The notes under the pieces were generated by a model that searched no databases, had not been told where the DNA came from, and saw only the letters and a program-made list of their open reading frames with translations. A stretch of 53,796 nucleotides of DNA from JAAYZQ01 sp041300865. Lineage in GTDB: Bacteria; Chloroflexota; Anaerolineae; JAAYZQ01. Location: positions 1 to 53,796 of the forward strand of contig JBFYTF010000038.1 of assembly GCA_041300865.1 (NCBI GenBank). Reading direction: 5' to 3'. The position numbers and the translations under genes were made by a program. Of the stretch, positions 1 to 8,924 are shown one piece after another (the stretch's first letter is position 1; each line of letters opens with the position of its first letter).

Positions 1-1309
1 GGTCCAGGGCCCGCCCCGCGCGGTCAGTCCAGGGGACAGTGGCATCCAGACCCATCTTGGCCGTGCGCGCTTTCTGGCCGGGCACCGTCCCGCTCGCAGT
101 CCGCGTCCGGCCCGGAAGGACCGCCGAGGGGTCGAGGCTGCTGCTGGGCTGGTCGGCCAGGACGACCAGGTCGCGGTCGGCCTGGAAGCGGGTGGCAATG
201 GCCCACTCCACGGCGGCAGGATCGTAGATGTCGACGTCCTCGTCGACGACTACGACGTGCTTGAGGGAGGTGTGGCCGTGAAAGGCTGCCTCGATGGCTC
301 GCCGGCCGTCCTCGGGGCCCTCTTTGACGATCTGGACCACCGCGTGGAGCCAGCTCATCCCCCCCGGGGTAATGCTCACGCCGCGGCAGCGCGTGACCTG
401 TGACACAGCCTGAAAGATGGTCGGCTCGCGGGGCAGCCCCATGAGCAGCTTGTGCTCCAGGTCGCCGGGCAGCAGCGCGTGGTAGATGGGGTTGCGGCGG
501 TGGGTCAGGCAATCGATCTCGATCACGGGCTGCTGCCGGACCACGTCCCACGTCTCCGTCAGGTCGATGAAAGGGCCTTCAGTGGCCAGGCGGGTCGTGA
601 TGCGCCCCTCCAGCACTGCCTCGCAGGCGGCCGGCACCTCCAGGTCCATCGTGATGCAGCGCGCCAGTGGCGTGGCTGCCAGGGCCTGGGAAATGGTCAT
701 CTCGTCGACCCCCGGCGCGGGGCTCATCGCTGCCGCGAGCAGCACATGGATGGGCACCCCCAGACAGATGGCTACGGGCAGATCCTGGTTCGCGGCGGCC
801 AGTGCCCGCCAGGCGGTGTCGGTCCCGCGCCCTTCGACGATGCGCGCCGTGAAGCTGCGCGGGCCGATCTGCATCAGGCGGTGAAAGCTGGCGTTGGCTC
901 CGCGCTCGGGATCGCGCACGATCGAGACGCCGGCGGTAATATAGGGCCCACCATCGCCCTCCAGGTGCGTCAGGATGGGCAGGCGGCCGAGGTCGGGCTC
1001 GTGCTCGACCACTTGCTGGCACGGCGCCTGGTCTACGAGGGGCGGGCGCTGGGGTTGCTCCAGGGCTTGAACCATGCGCGGTACGACACCCGCCTGATCG
1101 GTACCCAGAGCCCAGGCAAAGCTCTCTCGGGCGGCGCACATGCCCGTGACCACCTGCCAGCCTGGCCGCTGCGGGTTCGTGAACAGCAGAGGCTTGCCCT
1201 CCAGGGCGTGGGCCACCCGGGCCAGCTCCAGGTGCGGGTCTACGGCGCGGTCGACGATCGCCAGCCGGCCCGTCTCCGCGGCCCATTTTACATAATCACT
1301 AACGCTCAT
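1..1309 (-). CDS. ubiD: UbiD family decarboxylase (C-terminus beyond window)
   Basis: UbiD-type (de)carboxylases act on aromatic or alpha,beta-unsaturated acids using prenylated FMN. The minus frame starts at ATG 1309 (protein begins MSVSDYVKWAAETGRL) and stays open to base 1, giving 436 codons; the stop lies outside the window. UbiD-like stretches include GRLPILTHLEGDGG, GVSIVRDPERG, the EMTISQALA segment near the middle and a late IDCLTHRRNPIYHALLPGD block. The start overlaps the ubiX stop by ATGA, so the two are translationally coupled and the cofactor-making enzyme is encoded just upstream. The substrate cannot be told: ubiquinone or menaquinone-type precursors, an aromatic acid, or the anhydromevalonate phosphate used in a modified mevalonate pathway are all possible. 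No other quinone gene is nearby. Confidence 0.9.
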   Translation of the reverse strand, partial: MSVSDYVKWAAETGRLAIVDRAVDPHLELARVAHALEGKPLLFTNPQRPGWQVVTGMCAARESFAWALGTDQAGVVPRMVQALEQPQRPPLVDQAPCQQVVEHEPDLGRLPILTHLEGDGGPYITAGVSIVRDPERGANASFHRLMQIGPRSFTARIVEGRGTDTAWRALAAANQDLPVAICLGVPIHVLLAAAMSPAPGVDEMTISQALAATPLARCITMDLEVPAACEAVLEGRITTRLATEGPFIDLTETWDVVRQQPVIEIDCLTHRRNPIYHALLPGDLEHKLLMGLPREPTIFQAVSQVTRCRGVSITPGGMSWLHAVVQIVKEGPEDGRRAIEAAFHGHTSLKHVVVVDEDVDIYDPAAVEWAIATRFQADRDLVVLADQPSSSLDPSAVLPGRTRTASGTVPGQKARTAKMGLDATVPWTDRAGRALD

Positions 1310-1860
1310 GCCCCGTCTCCCCAACGGCGATAGAGGGCGTGTTCCAGCCCCAGCACGTCCAGCACCTTGCCGACAACGAAATCTGTGATGTCGTCGATGC
1401 TGCGCGGCTGTGGATAGTAAGCGACCACGGGCGGCAGCAGGATCGCGCCTGCCAGCTTGGCCAGGCGCATGTTTTCGATGGCCGGCAGCGACAGGGGTGT
1501 CTCTCGCGGCAGGAGGATGAGGGGGCGGCCCATGCGCAGCATGACGTCGGCGGTGCGCACGACGAGGTCGGAAGCGTAGCCGTGAGCGATGGCCGACAGG
1601 GTCCGGGTGGAGCAGGGGGCGACGACCATGGCCTGTGGTGCGCGTGACGAGCTGGCGATGGGCGCGGTCATGTCGTCAGCGGCCCAGCGGTGGGCGGCGG
1701 GCAGCTCGACGCCGCCCGGCAGCTCGTGGGCCATCACCGCCTCAGCAGCCCTGGAGACGACGAGATGCACGCGGTGGTCGGGCTCCTCGGCCAGCACCTG
1801 CAGCAGGCGCACGCCGATGACAACCCCGGATGCCCCGGTGATGGACACTACCAGCTCCAT
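1306..1860 (-). CDS. ubiX: UbiX flavin prenyltransferase
   Basis: UbiX joins a dimethylallyl group to FMN to make prenyl-FMN, the cofactor of UbiD enzymes. The 184-residue protein begins MELVVSITGASG, the family's N-terminal nucleotide-binding motif, and has MVVAPCSTRTLSAIAHG and the signature LLPRETPLS, followed by NMRLAKLAGAILLPP. The frame is open upstream to 1932, but ATG 1860 is chosen because it places the motif at the N-terminus as in the family and has AGGTAGGA a few bases before it. The stop overlaps ubiD by four bases. The gene lies just downstream of the rplY terminator, so it probably has its own promoter, although no clear -35/-10 pair is visible in the short gap. Confidence 0.93.
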   Translation of the reverse strand: MELVVSITGASGVVIGVRLLQVLAEEPDHRVHLVVSRAAEAVMAHELPGGVELPAAHRWAADDMTAPIASSSRAPQAMVVAPCSTRTLSAIAHGYASDLVVRTADVMLRMGRPLILLPRETPLSLPAIENMRLAKLAGAILLPPVVAYYPQPRSIDDITDFVVGKVLDVLGLEHALYRRWGDGA

Positions 1861-1914
1861 GATCCTACCTGCCAGTCCACACGCACCAGGTGTGTTGCAC
1901 GTGGCCCCTCGTCT

Positions 1915-1957
1915 GGAAAACAAGAGGATCACGCCGCATTGCCCGGGCGTGATCCTC
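1915..1957 (-). terminator. Rho-independent terminator after rplY
   Basis: A perfect 12-bp stem (GAGGATCACGCC at 1924-1935 paired with 1946-1957, 10-nt loop) is followed on the minus strand by the T-rich run TTGTTTTCC. It lies 29 bases past the rplY stop and separates rplY from ubiX-ubiD. Confidence 0.8.
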
Positions 1958-1985
1958 CACGTGCAAGCCGGCGCTTGGCCTGCCG

Positions 1986-2624
1986 CTATTCCTCCTCGTC
2001 TTCCTCTTCTTCCTCTTCGCCTTCCGCCCCAGCCTCAACCTCGACCTCTTCCTCGAGGGCAGCCCTGGGCAAGACGGCATGGACGATGGTTTCTGTAGGA
2101 TCTGCCATAATGGTGAGGCCGGGTGGCACCGAAAGGTCGGCCACGGTGATGCTGTCGTTCACCGTCTCGAGGGAAGAGACGTCCACCTGGATGGAATCAA
2201 CCAGGTCGCCGGGCAGGCACTCGACCTCGATGTGGGTCAAGACTTGCACCAGGATGGCGTCTCCAAACTGGACGGCCGGCGCCTCGCCCACGATCTCGAG
2301 GAGAGGCGAGGTGCGTACCTTGCGGTCGAGCTGCACCTGGTAAAAGTCGACGTGGCGCAGCCGGCTGGTCAGGATGTCGCGCTGAATGTCGCGAGCCAAC
2401 ACCACGTGAGGCTGGTGCTCCTCGTCGATGAACAGATTGATGAGGGCCGTCGCTCCCGCCTGGCGGATGGCCGTGTCCAGATCGCGTTCCTCAACCTGGA
2501 TGGGCGTCGCTTCCTGCTTGGCGCCGAAAAGCACGGCCGGAATCCAGCCATCGCGGCGCAGTTGTTTCACCTGTTTGCCCAGCACGGTTCGCCGGGACGA
2601 CTGCAACTTCACATGTTCTTCCAT
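1986..2624 (-). CDS. rplY: 50S ribosomal protein L25 (TL5/CTC long form)
   Basis: L25 binds 5S rRNA in the large ribosomal subunit. The 212-residue product is the long CTC-type form, with an N-terminal 5S-binding domain (residues 1-95: LQSSRRTVLGKQVKQLRRDG, IPAVLFG) followed by the beta-rich TL5 C-terminal domain (HVDFYQVQL, VQVLTHIEVECLPGDLVDSI, DLSVPPG). The end is an extended acidic tail of almost only Glu with one Asp and a few Gly/Ala, longer than in many homologues. The start ATG 2624 has GGGAG seven bases upstream. A good sigma70-like promoter at 2664-2692 and a terminator at 1915-1957 mark it as a single-gene transcript. Confidence 0.95.
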   Translation of the reverse strand: MEEHVKLQSSRRTVLGKQVKQLRRDGWIPAVLFGAKQEATPIQVEERDLDTAIRQAGATALINLFIDEEHQPHVVLARDIQRDILTSRLRHVDFYQVQLDRKVRTSPLLEIVGEAPAVQFGDAILVQVLTHIEVECLPGDLVDSIQVDVSSLETVNDSITVADLSVPPGLTIMADPTETIVHAVLPRAALEEEVEVEAGAEGEEEEEEDEEE

Positions 2625-2663
2625 GGTCCATCTCCCGATCTAAGTCAAGACAAAAATCGGCTT

Positions 2664-2692
2664 ATTGTAATGCAGAAGGGAGCTTTCGTCAA
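2664..2692 (-). promoter_or_regulatory. sigma70-like promoter of rplY
   Basis: On the minus strand, TTGACG (2692-2687), a 17-base spacer and TACAAT (2669-2664) lie about 40 bases before the rplY start codon. Confidence 0.65.
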
Positions 2693-2825
2693 AACCGGCG
2701 TTTGCCCAGACCGCAGGCGGCAGGTGCGATCCAGCGTCTCGCCCGTGTGACCAAAATCATACAGGTTCCCTACTCTCCGCTGTACAATGGTGTTACTACA
2801 CCCAAAGAGGCACACAGGAGGAGCT

Positions 2826-4052
2826 ATGAGCCAGAACATAGACAACTCGAGGATCAGGAAAGCAAAGCTGAAAGAACTGCTGCTGCAGCTTCACGCCGGA
2901 GCACCCCAGGATCTCGTGCAGCGGGAGCTTGTCCAAGCCCTCGGCACGATTCCCTATGGTGAAGTCGTCGAGGTCGAGCAGGAGCTGCTGCTGGAAGGGT
3001 TGCCCCAGGAGGAGCTGCTCAAGCTCTGCGACATCCATTCCGCCGTCCTCGAAGGCAATGTCGACCTGAGCGCATCCAAGTCGATTCCAGATGGACACCC
3101 GATGGACGTCCTCATTCAAGAGAACAGGGCCCTGACCGCTGTTATCCACCAAACCAATGCTCAACTCGGTGCCCTGCAAGAAGTGGAGGCATCCGAGCTG
3201 CAGGCAACGGCACTGGCTTTGATTGGCCTGTTCAACCAGCTGATGGATGTGGACAAACACTACCTGCGCAAGGAGTATCTTCTCTTCCCCTATCTCGAAC
3301 GCAGTGGCGTCACCGGCCCTCCCAAGGTCATGTGGGGCAAGCATGACGAAATTCGGGACCTGCTCAAGGGGAGTCTCGAGGTTCTGAAGACGCGGGGCAT
3401 CACCAAGGACGAGCTGCTGGCTTCGGCCGAGATCGTGTTGCAGCCGGCAGTCAAAGCTGTGGCCGACATGATTGTCAAAGAGGAGGAGATCCTCTTCCCC
3501 ATGCTCATGGACACCCTCAGCGATGCCGATTGGTACGACATCCAGAGCCAGTCGCTGGAGTTTGGCTACTGCCTGTATGATCCCCCCACGGCTTGGACCC
3601 CCAAAGGCGTGGAAGCCGCCCGGCCCGAGGCTGTCCTGCAGGCAGGGAGAATCCAACTGCCCAGCGGAAGCTTTGCTGTTCAGGATTTGCTGGCCATTCT
3701 AAACACACTGCCCGTCGATATCACTTTCGTGGGCAGCGACGATAGGGTCAAGTACTTTTCCCAGAGCAGCGAGAGGATCTTTCAGAGAAACAGAGCCATT
3801 CTCAACCGCGACGTGCGCCAGTGCCATCCGCCTGCCAGCGCCCACATCGTCGACAAAATCCTGGAGGATTTTCGGAGCGGCCGGCAGAACCGGGCGCCCT
3901 TCTGGATCAACATGAACGGCAGGATGATCCACATCGAGTACTTTGCCCTCCGCAGCGAAGAAGGGGAGTACCTCGGCACGCTGGAGGTCTCGCAGGACTT
4001 GACCGGTTACAGGGCGCTCGAAGGCGAAAAGCGCATCCTGTCGTACGCGTGA
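2826..4052 (+). CDS. DUF438 / hemerythrin-like / PAS sensor protein
   Basis: Cytoplasmic 408-residue sensor with three parts. Residues 1-80 match DUF438 (helical, ..DLVQRELVQALG..). Residues 90-235 are a hemerythrin-like HHE bundle with candidate di-iron ligands (HPMD at 91, DKHY at 145, E150, GKHDE at 173, EEEILFP near 220). Residues 290-400 are a PAS_10-type domain (DITFVGSDDRVKYFS ... EYLGTLEVSQDLT). No kinase or DNA-binding domain follows. The family is linked to O2, NO or iron sensing; the exact signal is not known here. ATG 2826 is chosen over the upstream ATG at 2787 because AGGAGG lies directly before it. The next gene follows after three bases, so the two form an operon. A TACAAT -10 lies at 2783-2788 without a convincing -35. 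Confidence 0.85.
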   Translation: MSQNIDNSRIRKAKLKELLLQLHAGAPQDLVQRELVQALGTIPYGEVVEVEQELLLEGLPQEELLKLCDIHSAVLEGNVDLSASKSIPDGHPMDVLIQENRALTAVIHQTNAQLGALQEVEASELQATALALIGLFNQLMDVDKHYLRKEYLLFPYLERSGVTGPPKVMWGKHDEIRDLLKGSLEVLKTRGITKDELLASAEIVLQPAVKAVADMIVKEEEILFPMLMDTLSDADWYDIQSQSLEFGYCLYDPPTAWTPKGVEAARPEAVLQAGRIQLPSGSFAVQDLLAILNTLPVDITFVGSDDRVKYFSQSSERIFQRNRAILNRDVRQCHPPASAHIVDKILEDFRSGRQNRAPFWINMNGRMIHIEYFALRSEEGEYLGTLEVSQDLTGYRALEGEKRILSYA

Positions 4053-4055
4053 GAG

Positions 4056-4583
4056 ATGCCGAACATGACTGAGACTACGATCACGCCCAAGACCAAAGTG
4101 GCCGAACTGCTAGCAGCCTATCCGCAGCTGCAAGATACGCTGATAGGCTACGTGCCAACTTTTGAGAAGCTGCGAAACCCTGTTCTGCGCAGGACGATCG
4201 CCCGCATCACGACCCTGCAGCAAGCGGCCGCCATCGGTGGCGTAAAGGTCGAAGAGCTGATCAATCACCTCAGGAAGGAAGTGGGCCAGGACTACTTCTC
4301 GGCCCCAGGGGAGGCGGCCGCCTATACTACAACACAGCCTGGCTGGTACTCGGAGAAGAGCGTGGTAACCACACTGGACGCCGGGGCGATGCTGGCCGCG
4401 GGAGAACAGCCGGTCAACCAGGTGATCGCCGACCTAAACTCCCTCCCCCGGGGCAACGTCTACAAGCTGGTCGCACCCTTTATGCCTGCGCCGGTGGTCG
4501 ACAAGGCATCCAGCCTGGGCATATCTCACTGGGTCACCCGCGACGGCGACCAAGGGTATATCATCTACTTCTGCCGCGAGTAG
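4056..4583 (+). CDS. DUF1858-DUF2249 protein, partner of the hemerythrin/PAS sensor
   Basis: Small cytoplasmic protein of 175 residues. Residues 8-75 match DUF1858 (TKVAELLAAYPQLQDTLIGY..FEKLRNPVLRRTIARITTLQQAA..GGV), related to the N-terminal domain of ScdA/RIC-type iron-sulfur repair proteins. Residues 90-175 match DUF2249 (VTTLDAGAMLAAGEQPVNQVIADLNSLP, LVAPFMPAPVVDKASSLG, YIIYFCRE). The start follows the sensor stop by three bases; a second ATG at 4065 is an alternative. DUF438, DUF1858 and DUF2249 proteins often occur together, which supports a joint role in gas or redox response. That role is an inference; no cysteine metal site is seen apart from the near-terminal Cys. Confidence 0.85.
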   Translation: MPNMTETTITPKTKVAELLAAYPQLQDTLIGYVPTFEKLRNPVLRRTIARITTLQQAAAIGGVKVEELINHLRKEVGQDYFSAPGEAAAYTTTQPGWYSEKSVVTTLDAGAMLAAGEQPVNQVIADLNSLPRGNVYKLVAPFMPAPVVDKASSLGISHWVTRDGDQGYIIYFCRE

Positions 4584-4866
4584 TAGACGGTTATCGGCGA
4601 ACGCTCTGGCCGAGTAGGTCGACCTGAGTCGTGCACCTTCAGCCACCAGGCGGGTGGTAGGCAGACCGCTGCAACCGGTGCAGCCGCCTTGGCGCTGGGG
4701 CCTCCGCGCTGTGTTTGCCTTGCGGCGATGGCTGTAGTATACTCTGCTGTGCGCCGGCCAAGGGCGCGGCAAGCCCGCGCGGCGGACGTTCGTTGCCGCC
4801 GGGGTGTTGCCTTTGGCCTGCGACGCGAGGCTGAACACAGGTCCAGCTTCCTGCAGGGAGGCCACG
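4584..4866 (+). promoter_or_regulatory. Gap with promoter of the BNR lipoprotein gene
   Basis: A 283-base gap. TTGCCT (4715-4720), a 17-base spacer and TATACT (4738-4743) form a plausible sigma70 promoter about 125 bases before the GTG start at 4867. A small inverted repeat GCTGCA-ACCGG-TGCAGC lies just after 4665. I see no gene or RNA in the rest. Confidence 0.5.
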
Positions 4867-6270
4867 GTGGCACTTGATCCTGATTCCTGTCGTTGCGCGG
4901 GCGTCGATGACCGGGGCGGCCGGGCGGCCTTGACCGCCAGGTCGCGGTCGGGGCTGTGCCGCCCTGTCGCCCTGGTGGCCCTCTTGTGGCTCCTGGCGGC
5001 CTGCGGCACTCCGTCTCCGGCGTCACCTACAACAGGGTCCACGCCTGAGGATTCCCCGCGCGCCACGGCCGTTGTTCTTGTGCCCACCAAGCCTGCGGCG
5101 GGCACGACCCCGCTGGCATCCCCAACCCGGGCGCCCGCAACCGAGATCTCGGCTACGTCGGGCCCGACCGGGGCAGCGGCCACCGAGGAACTGAGCGCGC
5201 AGCCCACATCTTCTCCGAGCCCCGAGCCGTCCGGCACACCCGCCTCTTCTCCGAGCGCCGAACCGCCCAACATTCCCACCTCGACACCGAGTGAGACACC
5301 CAAGCCCTCGCCCCGACCCAGCACCACGCCCACGCGCAGCTCCCCGCCGGGTGTGACACCGCTGCCCACGCCCGCTTGGCAGACGCGCTCGCTGCTCGCC
5401 GGACCAGGCCAGCCCGGCCGTCTCTATGTCCTGCAGGGCGACGAAGCGTGGGACGCCTTCCCACCCGAGCGTGCACGGCTCTTGATCAGCGACGATTATG
5501 GCCGCTCATGGGCGCCGTTCCCCGGCGGCCTGCCTCCCGGCGGCTGTGTCTCCAACATGAACCTGGACTATGCCACGCCCGATGCCCTGTATGCCAGTAC
5601 TTGCCATGGCCTGTACCGCTGGTCTGCCTCTGGCTGGTCCCTCGTCTCGCCGCAGAGGACGGGCATGGTCGCCATCGTCTACGGCCGGCCGGATGAGGTC
5701 TGGGCGACGGCGCCCTCAGGAACGGCCGCCGCAGTGATTCGCAGCGATGACGCCGGTGCCACCTGGTCTCCGGCCGGCAGCGGTCTCGTTCATTTTAACG
5801 GTGTGGCCAACATTGGCATCGATCCGCGCGATGCCAATGTGCTGTATGCCATTATCTGGCCCAAGTACGCAGGCAGTTACCTCCGCCGCGGCAGCGCGGC
5901 TGGCCAGTGGCAGGAGATGCCTACACCCAACAACAATACTGTCATCAATACCGGCATGACGATCGATGGCAGCAGCGGCACCCTGTACGTCATCACCACT
6001 TCCCCCGGCTACCAGCTGTGGCACAGCTCCAATCCCAGTGCGACCAACCTCAGCGATGTACGCTGGGAGTTGGTGCACGATTTCGGCGAGGACGTTGATG
6101 TCAATCTCCTGGCGTCCGGTTGGAGCTCGCGGGGCGTGGCTCTGTACGTCAGCGTGCGCGACGTCACCCGCCTCGACGACGCCGGCGCCATTGACGTCGG
6201 CCCACCGGTCGTTCACCGTTCCGAGGACGGCGGGCAAACGTGGACCGCCATCCCGGTGCCCGACAACTAG
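4867..6270 (+). CDS. Secreted lipoprotein with BNR/Asp-box propeller
   Basis: A 467-residue exported lipoprotein. An Arg-containing N-region leads to LVALLWLLAACGT, a lipobox whose Cys would be lipidated, followed by about 130 residues rich in Pro, Thr and Ser (a flexible wall-spanning linker). The rest looks like a sialidase/Vps10-type beta-propeller, with Asp-box repeats such as SDDYGRSWAPFPG, RSDDAGATWSPAG and RSEDGGQTWTAIP. Such propellers bind or cleave glycans or proteins, and the ligand here is unknown; sialidase catalytic residues were not recognised. The start is taken as GTG 4867, preceded by GGGAGG; the frame is open further upstream to 4804 but without a better site. Confidence 0.78.
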   Translation: MALDPDSCRCAGVDDRGGRAALTARSRSGLCRPVALVALLWLLAACGTPSPASPTTGSTPEDSPRATAVVLVPTKPAAGTTPLASPTRAPATEISATSGPTGAAATEELSAQPTSSPSPEPSGTPASSPSAEPPNIPTSTPSETPKPSPRPSTTPTRSSPPGVTPLPTPAWQTRSLLAGPGQPGRLYVLQGDEAWDAFPPERARLLISDDYGRSWAPFPGGLPPGGCVSNMNLDYATPDALYASTCHGLYRWSASGWSLVSPQRTGMVAIVYGRPDEVWATAPSGTAAAVIRSDDAGATWSPAGSGLVHFNGVANIGIDPRDANVLYAIIWPKYAGSYLRRGSAAGQWQEMPTPNNNTVINTGMTIDGSSGTLYVITTSPGYQLWHSSNPSATNLSDVRWELVHDFGEDVDVNLLASGWSSRGVALYVSVRDVTRLDDAGAIDVGPPVVHRSEDGGQTWTAIPVPDN

Positions 6271-6545
6271 GCCTCCAGCTCAAGCAGCCAAGCCAAGAAA
6301 AGCCGGTGGGCCGGCGGCCCCAACCAACCTCCCCGCGCGAATTCCGGATCTTCTCGTAACCTTTGGCCGCGATCTTCCGTCGATCGTGTAGGGACACCCG
6401 GTTTCACCACTGGTCTAGTAGAGGCTGCCGCGATTTGCGCCGGAGCCTGCGGCGTCGTTGCCTGTGTCGTCCAAGGGCGGTGCTGCCCACACCCCGAGGG
6501 GTAGGCACCTGACAGAACCCTGCAAGGTGAAAAGGAGAGCTTCAG
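6271..6545. other. Intergenic region before the M14 peptidase gene
   Basis: 275 bases. A short GC-rich inverted repeat (GGGCC-ggc-GGCCC, near 6308-6320) may be a weak terminator. AAGGAG precedes the ATG at 6546. Nothing else is recognised. Confidence 0.4.
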
Positions 6546-8924
6546 ATGGACATTCGAACCAGCAAGCAGCTGCTGGGGCGCATCGTCGCCATCCTCTGCA
6601 CCGTCGGACTGTTGATGCCGGCCAGTGCCGTTGCCGGTTCTTCTGGGCCGGGGCAGGCCAAGCCGGAGGGTGAAGAACACTTGCCGGTTCCATACAATGC
6701 CATCCCTTACTCAGAGATCCCGGCAAAGCTGCGCGAGATCGAGGCGAACAGCAACCGTGTAAAAGTCGACGTCATCGGCCGGTCGGCGGGCGGGCGCGAT
6801 CTGTTCCTGGTCACCCTGTCTGATCCCCAGGCGATGGGCTTCCTGGGCAAGTACCAGGCCATCAGCCAGCTGTTGCTGACAGACCCAGAGAAAGCGCAGG
6901 ACATGATCGAGCAGTTTGGCGACTTCAAGGTGCCGTTCTTTGTCAATGCCAGCATCCACGGCACGGAGTATCCCGGGGTTGATGCCGCGATGCAGCTGAT
7001 CGAGACGCTGGCCTATGAGGACAGCGAAGAGGTACAGGCGATCCTGGACAGCGTGATCCTGCTGGTCAACGTGGTGGCCAACCCCGACGGGCGGGTGCTG
7101 AACACGCGATACAATGCCAACGGCTTTGATCTGAACCGGGACTTTATCACCCAGTCGCAGCCAGAGACCAAGGCCTTGGTGCGTGTCATCACCGAGTGGA
7201 ACCCGATGGTCCTGCTCGACCTGCATGGCTTTTACAATCCGATGCTCATCGAGCCCTGCACACCGCCACATAACCCCAACTACGAGTACGATCTGTTTAT
7301 CAAGTGGGCGCTGGCCCAGGCGCTGGCGATGAAGGCCGAGCTCTACGACCAGCTGGGCTACGATGCCCAAATCCCCTACCTTGACGATGATCTGGGTTTT
7401 GATGACTGGGCACCCAGCTACACGCCGCAATACTCGATACTCCACGGGGCGTATGCGCACACCCTGGAAACCCCTTTCGATGACGAGCGGGGTGTCGCTG
7501 CGCACTATGCCGCAGTGTGGGGCGCGCTGAAGTTCGTGGCACAGAACAAAGAGGGCATGCTCTACGATCAGATCGAGATCTTTCGCCGGGGCTACCTGGA
7601 CCTGTTGCAGCAGCCGATCCCGCCCGAGCTGCTGCCCGCCTACCCTCAGTACGAAGAGCTGATGCTGCAGGACTTTCCGGCGGCTTACGTGATTCCTGCC
7701 GGCCCGCCCTTCCAACTGAGCCAGCACCAGGCAGCACGGCTGGTTGACTACCTTCTTTTCAACGGGGTTCAGGTGCACCAGGCGATCGAGCCGTTTGTTC
7801 TGAACGGAGTCGAGTACCCGGTGGGGACGTACATTGTGTGGATGAACCAGCCCAAGCGGGGGATGGCCAACACCATCCTTGAAGATGGGCTGGACCTGTC
7901 GGATATTCCGGGGTTGTACTTCTATTCGCCGCCCACAGTCTGGAGCAACCCCAGGTTGTGGGGCGCCGAGCTGGCGGTGATGGAGGAAAGGATCGAGATC
8001 CCGACCTACGAGATAAAGGCAGCGGCTCCTCCTCAGGCGGTGGTTGGGAGCGGCACAGCAGGTGCCTACGCTTTCAGCCCGACGAGCATCGCGGCGATCC
8101 AGGCAGCCAACGAGTTGCTGGCGCGGGGCGTAACGCTGCACCGTGCAGAGGCGCCGTTTGAGGACTCGGGCCACAGCTATGGGGCGGGGACCTTTATCCT
8201 GCCGGCCGAGGCGCGCCTGGCCGACGACGTCGCGCACAGCTACGGGCTGGAGGTCAATGTTTTGGCTCGCCCACCAGAAGGGGCGATCCCGCTGCGGCAG
8301 CCGCGGATCGCTGCCTTGGTGCCCGCCGCAGGACAGAGTCTGCTAGGACGCTTTGGATTCCAGTTTGATGTCCTCGGGATCCAGGATCTGAACGCGGGCC
8401 CCGACCTGACCGCCTACGACGTACTCATCAACGACTCCCTCTCGCTATCTACCACTGGCCTTGGTCCTAAAGGGCGCAAGGCGCTGGAGGATTATCTTGC
8501 CGCCGGAGGAGACTACATCGGACTGGGGGCATACGGCAACGATCTCGTAGCCCAGCTCGGGTTGGTGGACTTGATCGAGTACAACCCACCGGGGAACTCG
8601 ATTGTCCGCGTTGATATGGCGCCGGGCGATCCGATTGCTGCCGGGTTCGGCGCAGAGGGCCATGTCTTTCTGAACTCCGGGGCGCTGTTCAGCGCCCCGG
8701 GCGGCGGCGTGGAGGTGGTTGCCAGCCTAGATGAGGCGGACTTTTTCGTGTCTGGCTATTGGCCGGGCTGGCCGGCTAGTGGGGTCTATGGGGCCGCCGT
8801 CGCCGTCCATAAGGCCACGGCTGCGCAGGACCTGACCCTGATTGGGTTCGATACCCTGTTCCGCGCCCATCCTGAGAACGGGTTTCGGATGGTGGCCAAC
8901 GCCATCTATAGTGGCTTGGAGTAG
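6546..8924 (+). CDS. Secreted M14-family zinc carboxypeptidase
   Basis: A 792-residue exported metallopeptidase. A signal peptide (residues 1-31, IVAILCTVGLLMPASAVAG) is followed by the M14 catalytic domain: VIGRSAGGRDLFLVTL, zinc ligands H138 and E141 in NASIHGTEYPG, NPDGR (179-183), DLNRDF (195-200), the third zinc ligand candidate H227 in LLDLHGF, and the likely catalytic Glu E308 in AHTLETPF. The remaining 450 residues form a long C-terminal region without a recognised peptidase motif; its end (about 600-790) has alternating beta/alpha segments like the glutamine-amidotransferase-type domains fused to some M14 enzymes. It probably trims peptides outside the membrane. AAGGAG lies before the start. 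It seems to be transcribed alone. Confidence 0.88.
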   Translation: MDIRTSKQLLGRIVAILCTVGLLMPASAVAGSSGPGQAKPEGEEHLPVPYNAIPYSEIPAKLREIEANSNRVKVDVIGRSAGGRDLFLVTLSDPQAMGFLGKYQAISQLLLTDPEKAQDMIEQFGDFKVPFFVNASIHGTEYPGVDAAMQLIETLAYEDSEEVQAILDSVILLVNVVANPDGRVLNTRYNANGFDLNRDFITQSQPETKALVRVITEWNPMVLLDLHGFYNPMLIEPCTPPHNPNYEYDLFIKWALAQALAMKAELYDQLGYDAQIPYLDDDLGFDDWAPSYTPQYSILHGAYAHTLETPFDDERGVAAHYAAVWGALKFVAQNKEGMLYDQIEIFRRGYLDLLQQPIPPELLPAYPQYEELMLQDFPAAYVIPAGPPFQLSQHQAARLVDYLLFNGVQVHQAIEPFVLNGVEYPVGTYIVWMNQPKRGMANTILEDGLDLSDIPGLYFYSPPTVWSNPRLWGAELAVMEERIEIPTYEIKAAAPPQAVVGSGTAGAYAFSPTSIAAIQAANELLARGVTLHRAEAPFEDSGHSYGAGTFILPAEARLADDVAHSYGLEVNVLARPPEGAIPLRQPRIAALVPAAGQSLLGRFGFQFDVLGIQDLNAGPDLTAYDVLINDSLSLSTTGLGPKGRKALEDYLAAGGDYIGLGAYGNDLVAQLGLVDLIEYNPPGNSIVRVDMAPGDPIAAGFGAEGHVFLNSGALFSAPGGGVEVVASLDEADFFVSGYWPGWPASGVYGAAVAVHKATAAQDLTLIGFDTLFRAHPENGFRMVANAIYSGLE

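Noticed and set aside
24..1286. Long antisense and off-frame ORFs over ubiD on both strands
   Set aside because: The true minus frame gives a clear UbiD sequence from 1309 to base 1; the others have Arg/Pro/Ala-rich, low-complexity translations.
4434..5476. Minus-strand frames over the BNR lipoprotein gene
   Set aside because: Gly/Val/Ser-rich shadow of the Pro/Thr/Ser linker; no start site or family.
6711..8237. 508-codon minus frame over the M14 gene
   Set aside because: Antisense shadow; the plus frame has signal peptide and M14 motifs.
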